A DNA stretch of 8,414 bases from an uncultured Actinomycetes bacterium (GTDB lineage: Bacteria; Actinomycetota; Actinomycetes; Nanopelagicales; Nanopelagicaceae): contig CAILBF010000242.1 in NCBI GenBank assembly GCA_903832395.1, forward strand, positions 1-8,414, read 5' to 3'. The translations under genes and the position numbers were made by a program. The notes below the pieces were generated by a model that was given only the letters and a program-made list of their open reading frames with translations, was not told the DNA's origin and ran no database searches. Position 1 is the stretch's first letter. Each line of letters starts with the position of its first letter. Shown piece after piece: positions 6,208-8,414 of the stretch.

Positions 6208-7802
6208 TCGATAGAGACTAAGTCGAAGTACTCGTCTTTCCATAGATCCTCATCACCATCAGGCAGCAAGATAACGCGCTCAGGCTTAAGGGATTGAACT
6301 GCGCCCTCATCGTGGCTAACCATGATTACTGCGCCTTGATACTCACTTAAAGCCCCAAGGATTTCTGCGCGAGATGCTGGATCTAAGTTATTTGTTGGCT
6401 CATCAAGTAGTAAAACGTTGGCAGCCGATACAACGAGAACGGCCAATGCAAGACGAGTACGTTCTCCACCGGATAAAACTTTAACGGGCTTATGAACGTC
6501 ATCGCCAATAAATAGGAATGAACCTAAGGTATTGCGCGCCTCAGGCTCGCGCAGATCAGGCGTAGCCGACATCATGTTCTCAAGCACGGTGCGCTCAAAG
6601 TCCAGCCCCTCGTGCTCCTGGGCGTAGTAACCGATCTTTAAACCATGACCATGTTCGACTGTGCCCGTATCAGATTCAAGTTCACCAGCGAGAATTCTAA
6701 GAAGCGTCGTTTTGCCCGCACCGTTAAGACCAAGAATTACAACGCGTGATCCCTTATCGATAACACAGGAAACGTCGGTAAAGATTTCGAGAGATCCATA
6801 GGATTTTGAAAGCTCTTCACCCGATAGGGGAGTCTTGCCACATGGAGCAGGGGTTGGAAAGCGAAGGCGTGCGACTTTGTCGCTCACGCGAACATCTTCA
6901 AGGCCAGATCTAAGTTTTTCAGCTCGGCGTAACATGCCTTGGGCTGCAGTTGCCTTAGATGCTTTAGCGCGCATCTTTTCGCCCTGTTTCTGCAAAATCT
7001 CGGCACGCTTTTCAGCGTTAGCGCGCTCTTTCTTACGGCGGTGCTCATCTTGTTCACGCTGGAGCAAATATGCCTTCCATCCTAAGTTGTAAACATCAAT
7101 GACGTTACGGTTAGCATCTAAGTAAAAGACTTTATTAACAACGGTTTCAATCAAGTTAACATCGTGAGAGATGATGACAAGACCGCCCGAGTATTTGGCC
7201 AGAAAATCGCGCAGCCAAACAACGGATTCAGCATCTAAGTGGTTAGTTGGTTCATCGAGGAGCAAAGTTTCGGCGCCACTAAATAAGATACGGGCAAGTT
7301 CGATACGTCGGCGCTGTCCACCAGAGAGCGTTGAAAGCTCATGGCCAAAGACGGCCTCTGTTACACCCAGGGAAGTTGCAATAGCTTCAGCTTCAGCGGT
7401 GGCTGCATAACCACCGGCGGCACTGAACTCGTGTTCAACGCGGGTGTATCTATCCATCGCTTTTTCAAGGGCTTCGCCTTCAGTAGTAGACATCTCTTCT
7501 TCAACTTGTCGCATACGGTGTGAAATTTGATCTAAGTTACGGGCCGACAAGATGCGCTCGATAACCGAACCTGGTTCATCGCCCGTTCGTGGATCTTGTG
7601 GCAGATAACCGATTTTTCCGGTGCGATTAACGGCACCGCCTGCAGGCATTGTCTCTCCAGCTAATACTTTTGCAAGAGTTGATTTACCCGCACCATTTCG
7701 ACCAACAAAACCGATGCGATCCCCGCTATTGATACGTACGGTTACGCCTTTAACCAGCAGGCGAGCACCAGCACGAAGTTCGAGAGCTTGGGTTGAAATC
7801 AC
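6204..7802 (-). CDS. ABC-F family ATPase (Rv1473-like), ribosome-associated
   Basis: 532 residues with two ABC domains in one chain and no membrane segments, so it is not a transporter. Domain 1 has Walker A GRNGAGKST (34-42), signature LSGGQ (159-163), Walker B LLLDEP (180-185) and ISHD (211-214). Domain 2 has Walker A GLNGAGKTT (358-366), signature LSGGE (443-447), Walker B LLLDEP (464-469) and VSHD (495-498). The basic helical linker between them (about 243-320, with RRKKERANAEKRAEIL) is the element that in ABC-F proteins reaches into the ribosome near the P-site tRNA. The start (ELRAGARLL) and end (LPDGDEDLWKDEYFDL) resemble, from memory, Mycobacterium tuberculosis Rv1473, which has been discussed in macrolide tolerance. 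A housekeeping translation role is at least as likely. It starts with GTG, 18 bases after the parC stop, with no Shine-Dalgarno and its own apparent promoter. Confidence 0.93.
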   Translation of the reverse strand: MISTQALELRAGARLLVKGVTVRINSGDRIGFVGRNGAGKSTLAKVLAGETMPAGGAVNRTGKIGYLPQDPRTGDEPGSVIERILSARNLDQISHRMRQVEEEMSTTEGEALEKAMDRYTRVEHEFSAAGGYAATAEAEAIATSLGVTEAVFGHELSTLSGGQRRRIELARILFSGAETLLLDEPTNHLDAESVVWLRDFLAKYSGGLVIISHDVNLIETVVNKVFYLDANRNVIDVYNLGWKAYLLQREQDEHRRKKERANAEKRAEILQKQGEKMRAKASKATAAQGMLRRAEKLRSGLEDVRVSDKVARLRFPTPAPCGKTPLSGEELSKSYGSLEIFTDVSCVIDKGSRVVILGLNGAGKTTLLRILAGELESDTGTVEHGHGLKIGYYAQEHEGLDFERTVLENMMSATPDLREPEARNTLGSFLFIGDDVHKPVKVLSGGERTRLALAVLVVSAANVLLLDEPTNNLDPASRAEILGALSEYQGAVIMVSHDEGAVQSLKPERVILLPDGDEDLWKDEYFDLVSID

Positions 7803-7834
7803 ACCGTATTCTAGCCGAGTTTAAGCCGCACCAA
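7803..7834 (-). promoter_or_regulatory. Possible leaderless promoter of the ABC-F gene
   Basis: On the minus strand TAGAAT (7813 to 7808) lies five bases before the GTG start at 7802. A weak -35-like TTGGTG (7834 to 7829) sits 15 bases further upstream, inside the 3' end of parC. The -10 box is good, the -35 and its spacing poor. The absence of a Shine-Dalgarno agrees with a leaderless start, although readthrough from parC is also possible. Confidence 0.45.
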
Positions 7835-8414
7835 TTCTCGTCTTGCGAGGCGTAGCAAATGACTTAGATACGGCAGTTAACTCATCAGATACTTGAGCTT
7901 TTATCGCATCTTCGCTTTTGAGCAGTTTAGTGAGCTCAGCGATTACAGTTTTTAGTTCTTTCTGCTCAGTTTCAAGTTCCAATTTGCTCATCTTCGTCAA
8001 ACGACGAAGTGGCATATCCAAGATATATGTGACCTGCTCCTCATTTAACTTGAAATCCTTCATGAGTTTTTCCTTGGCGATTGCAGCATCATCGCTTGCG
8101 CGGATGATTTTAATAACCTTATCGATATCGATAATCGCTTTTAATAGTCCGTCGACAAGAGTCAGACGAGCTTGAGCTTTAGCTTTGCGGAACTCACTTC
8201 GGCGACGCACAACCTCGATGCGATGCTCAATAAAGACTTTGAGAAGCTCTTTTAATCCAAGAGTTTGTGGTCGGCCCTTAACCAATGCAACGGCATTGAT
8301 GGAGAAGGCATCTTCCATGGGAGTCAGTGCGTAAAGCTGCTCAAGAACTTTTTCAGGCTCGAAGCCATTTTTAAGTTCGATTACGACGTTAGTACCTGTT
8401 TGACCATCCGTTAA
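7821..8414 (-). CDS. parC: DNA topoisomerase IV subunit A (ParC), 3' part; lacks C-terminal beta-pinwheel domain
   Basis: The final 197 residues are present and the frame stays open to the right edge: before the ATG at 8318 it reads TNVVIELKNGF...VLEQLYALTP, so that ATG is internal. The segment covers the end of the breakage-reunion region: MEDAFSINAVALVKGRPQTL, then the coiled-coil arm starting at KELLKVFIEHRIEVVRRRSE. EQVTYILDMPLRRLTKMSKLE and the returning helix follow (ELETEQKELKTVIAELTKLL). It ends with SDELTAVSKSFATPRKTRIGAA. In GyrA and ParC proteins the equivalent of TPRKT is where the beta-pinwheel C-terminal domain begins, and here the stop follows a few residues later. The catalytic tyrosine lies outside the window. 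ParC rather than GyrA is preferred because of the ParE-type partner nearby, not because of a diagnostic motif. Confidence 0.87.
   Translation of the reverse strand, partial: LTDGQTGTNVVIELKNGFEPEKVLEQLYALTPMEDAFSINAVALVKGRPQTLGLKELLKVFIEHRIEVVRRRSEFRKAKAQARLTLVDGLLKAIIDIDKVIKIIRASDDAAIAKEKLMKDFKLNEEQVTYILDMPLRRLTKMSKLELETEQKELKTVIAELTKLLKSEDAIKAQVSDELTAVSKSFATPRKTRIGAA

Noticed and set aside
6204..7802. ABC transporter ATP-binding subunit
   Set aside because: Two ABC domains in one soluble chain with the basic helical linker, and no permease gene nearby, indicate an ABC-F protein.
8316..8318. ATG at 8318 (minus strand) as start of a short stand-alone protein
   Set aside because: The same frame upstream to 8414 continues ParC-like sequence (VVIELKNGF, VLEQLYALTP), so this Met is internal.

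Overview
The window looks like a compact chromosomal segment of an actinobacterium. The evidence is the combination of a HrdB/SigA-type principal sigma factor, a small DUF7455-like zinc-ribbon protein, an actinobacterial-type ParE, an ABC-F ATPase resembling Mycobacterium Rv1473, and ParC. The base composition is clearly less GC-rich than Streptomyces or Mycobacterium. Spacers are tiny, two convergent gene pairs overlap at their stop codons, and several starts look leaderless. Together these suggest a streamlined aquatic actinobacterium, for example the acI/Nanopelagicales type. The lineage is an inference, not a demonstrated assignment.

Layout from left to right: (1) the 3' part of the principal sigma factor gene (+), running off the left edge. 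(2) Three bases later, a 304-residue protein (+) that joins an N-terminal CDGSH-type [2Fe-2S] domain to a 2-oxopent-4-enoate hydratase/4-oxalocrotonate decarboxylase-like domain. (3) A convergent 71-residue Cys/His protein (-). (4) A divergent 185-base promoter region. (5) parE (+), with a perfect inverted repeat ending one base before its GTG start. (6) A secreted M6-like zinc metalloprotease (+) with a two-Cys N-terminal module and 24 Pro-Thr units encoded by a hexanucleotide minisatellite. (7) A convergent ABC-F ATPase (-). (8) The 3' end of parC (-), running off the right edge.

Functionally the window is mostly information processing: transcription (sigma), chromosome decatenation (ParE and ParC) and ribosome-associated ATPase (ABC-F). 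The secreted protease and the iron-sulfur/hydratase fusion are the two genes with accessory or unknown roles. The topoisomerase IV genes are on opposite strands and separated by two genes, so they are not one operon here.

The points most worth a second look are the CDGSH-hydratase fusion next to the housekeeping sigma gene, a ParC that stops exactly where the C-terminal beta-pinwheel DNA-wrapping domain should begin, the Pro-Thr minisatellite, and the pattern of leaderless promoters and four-base TTAG convergent overlaps. No RNA genes, CRISPR arrays, insertion sequences or phage genes were seen.
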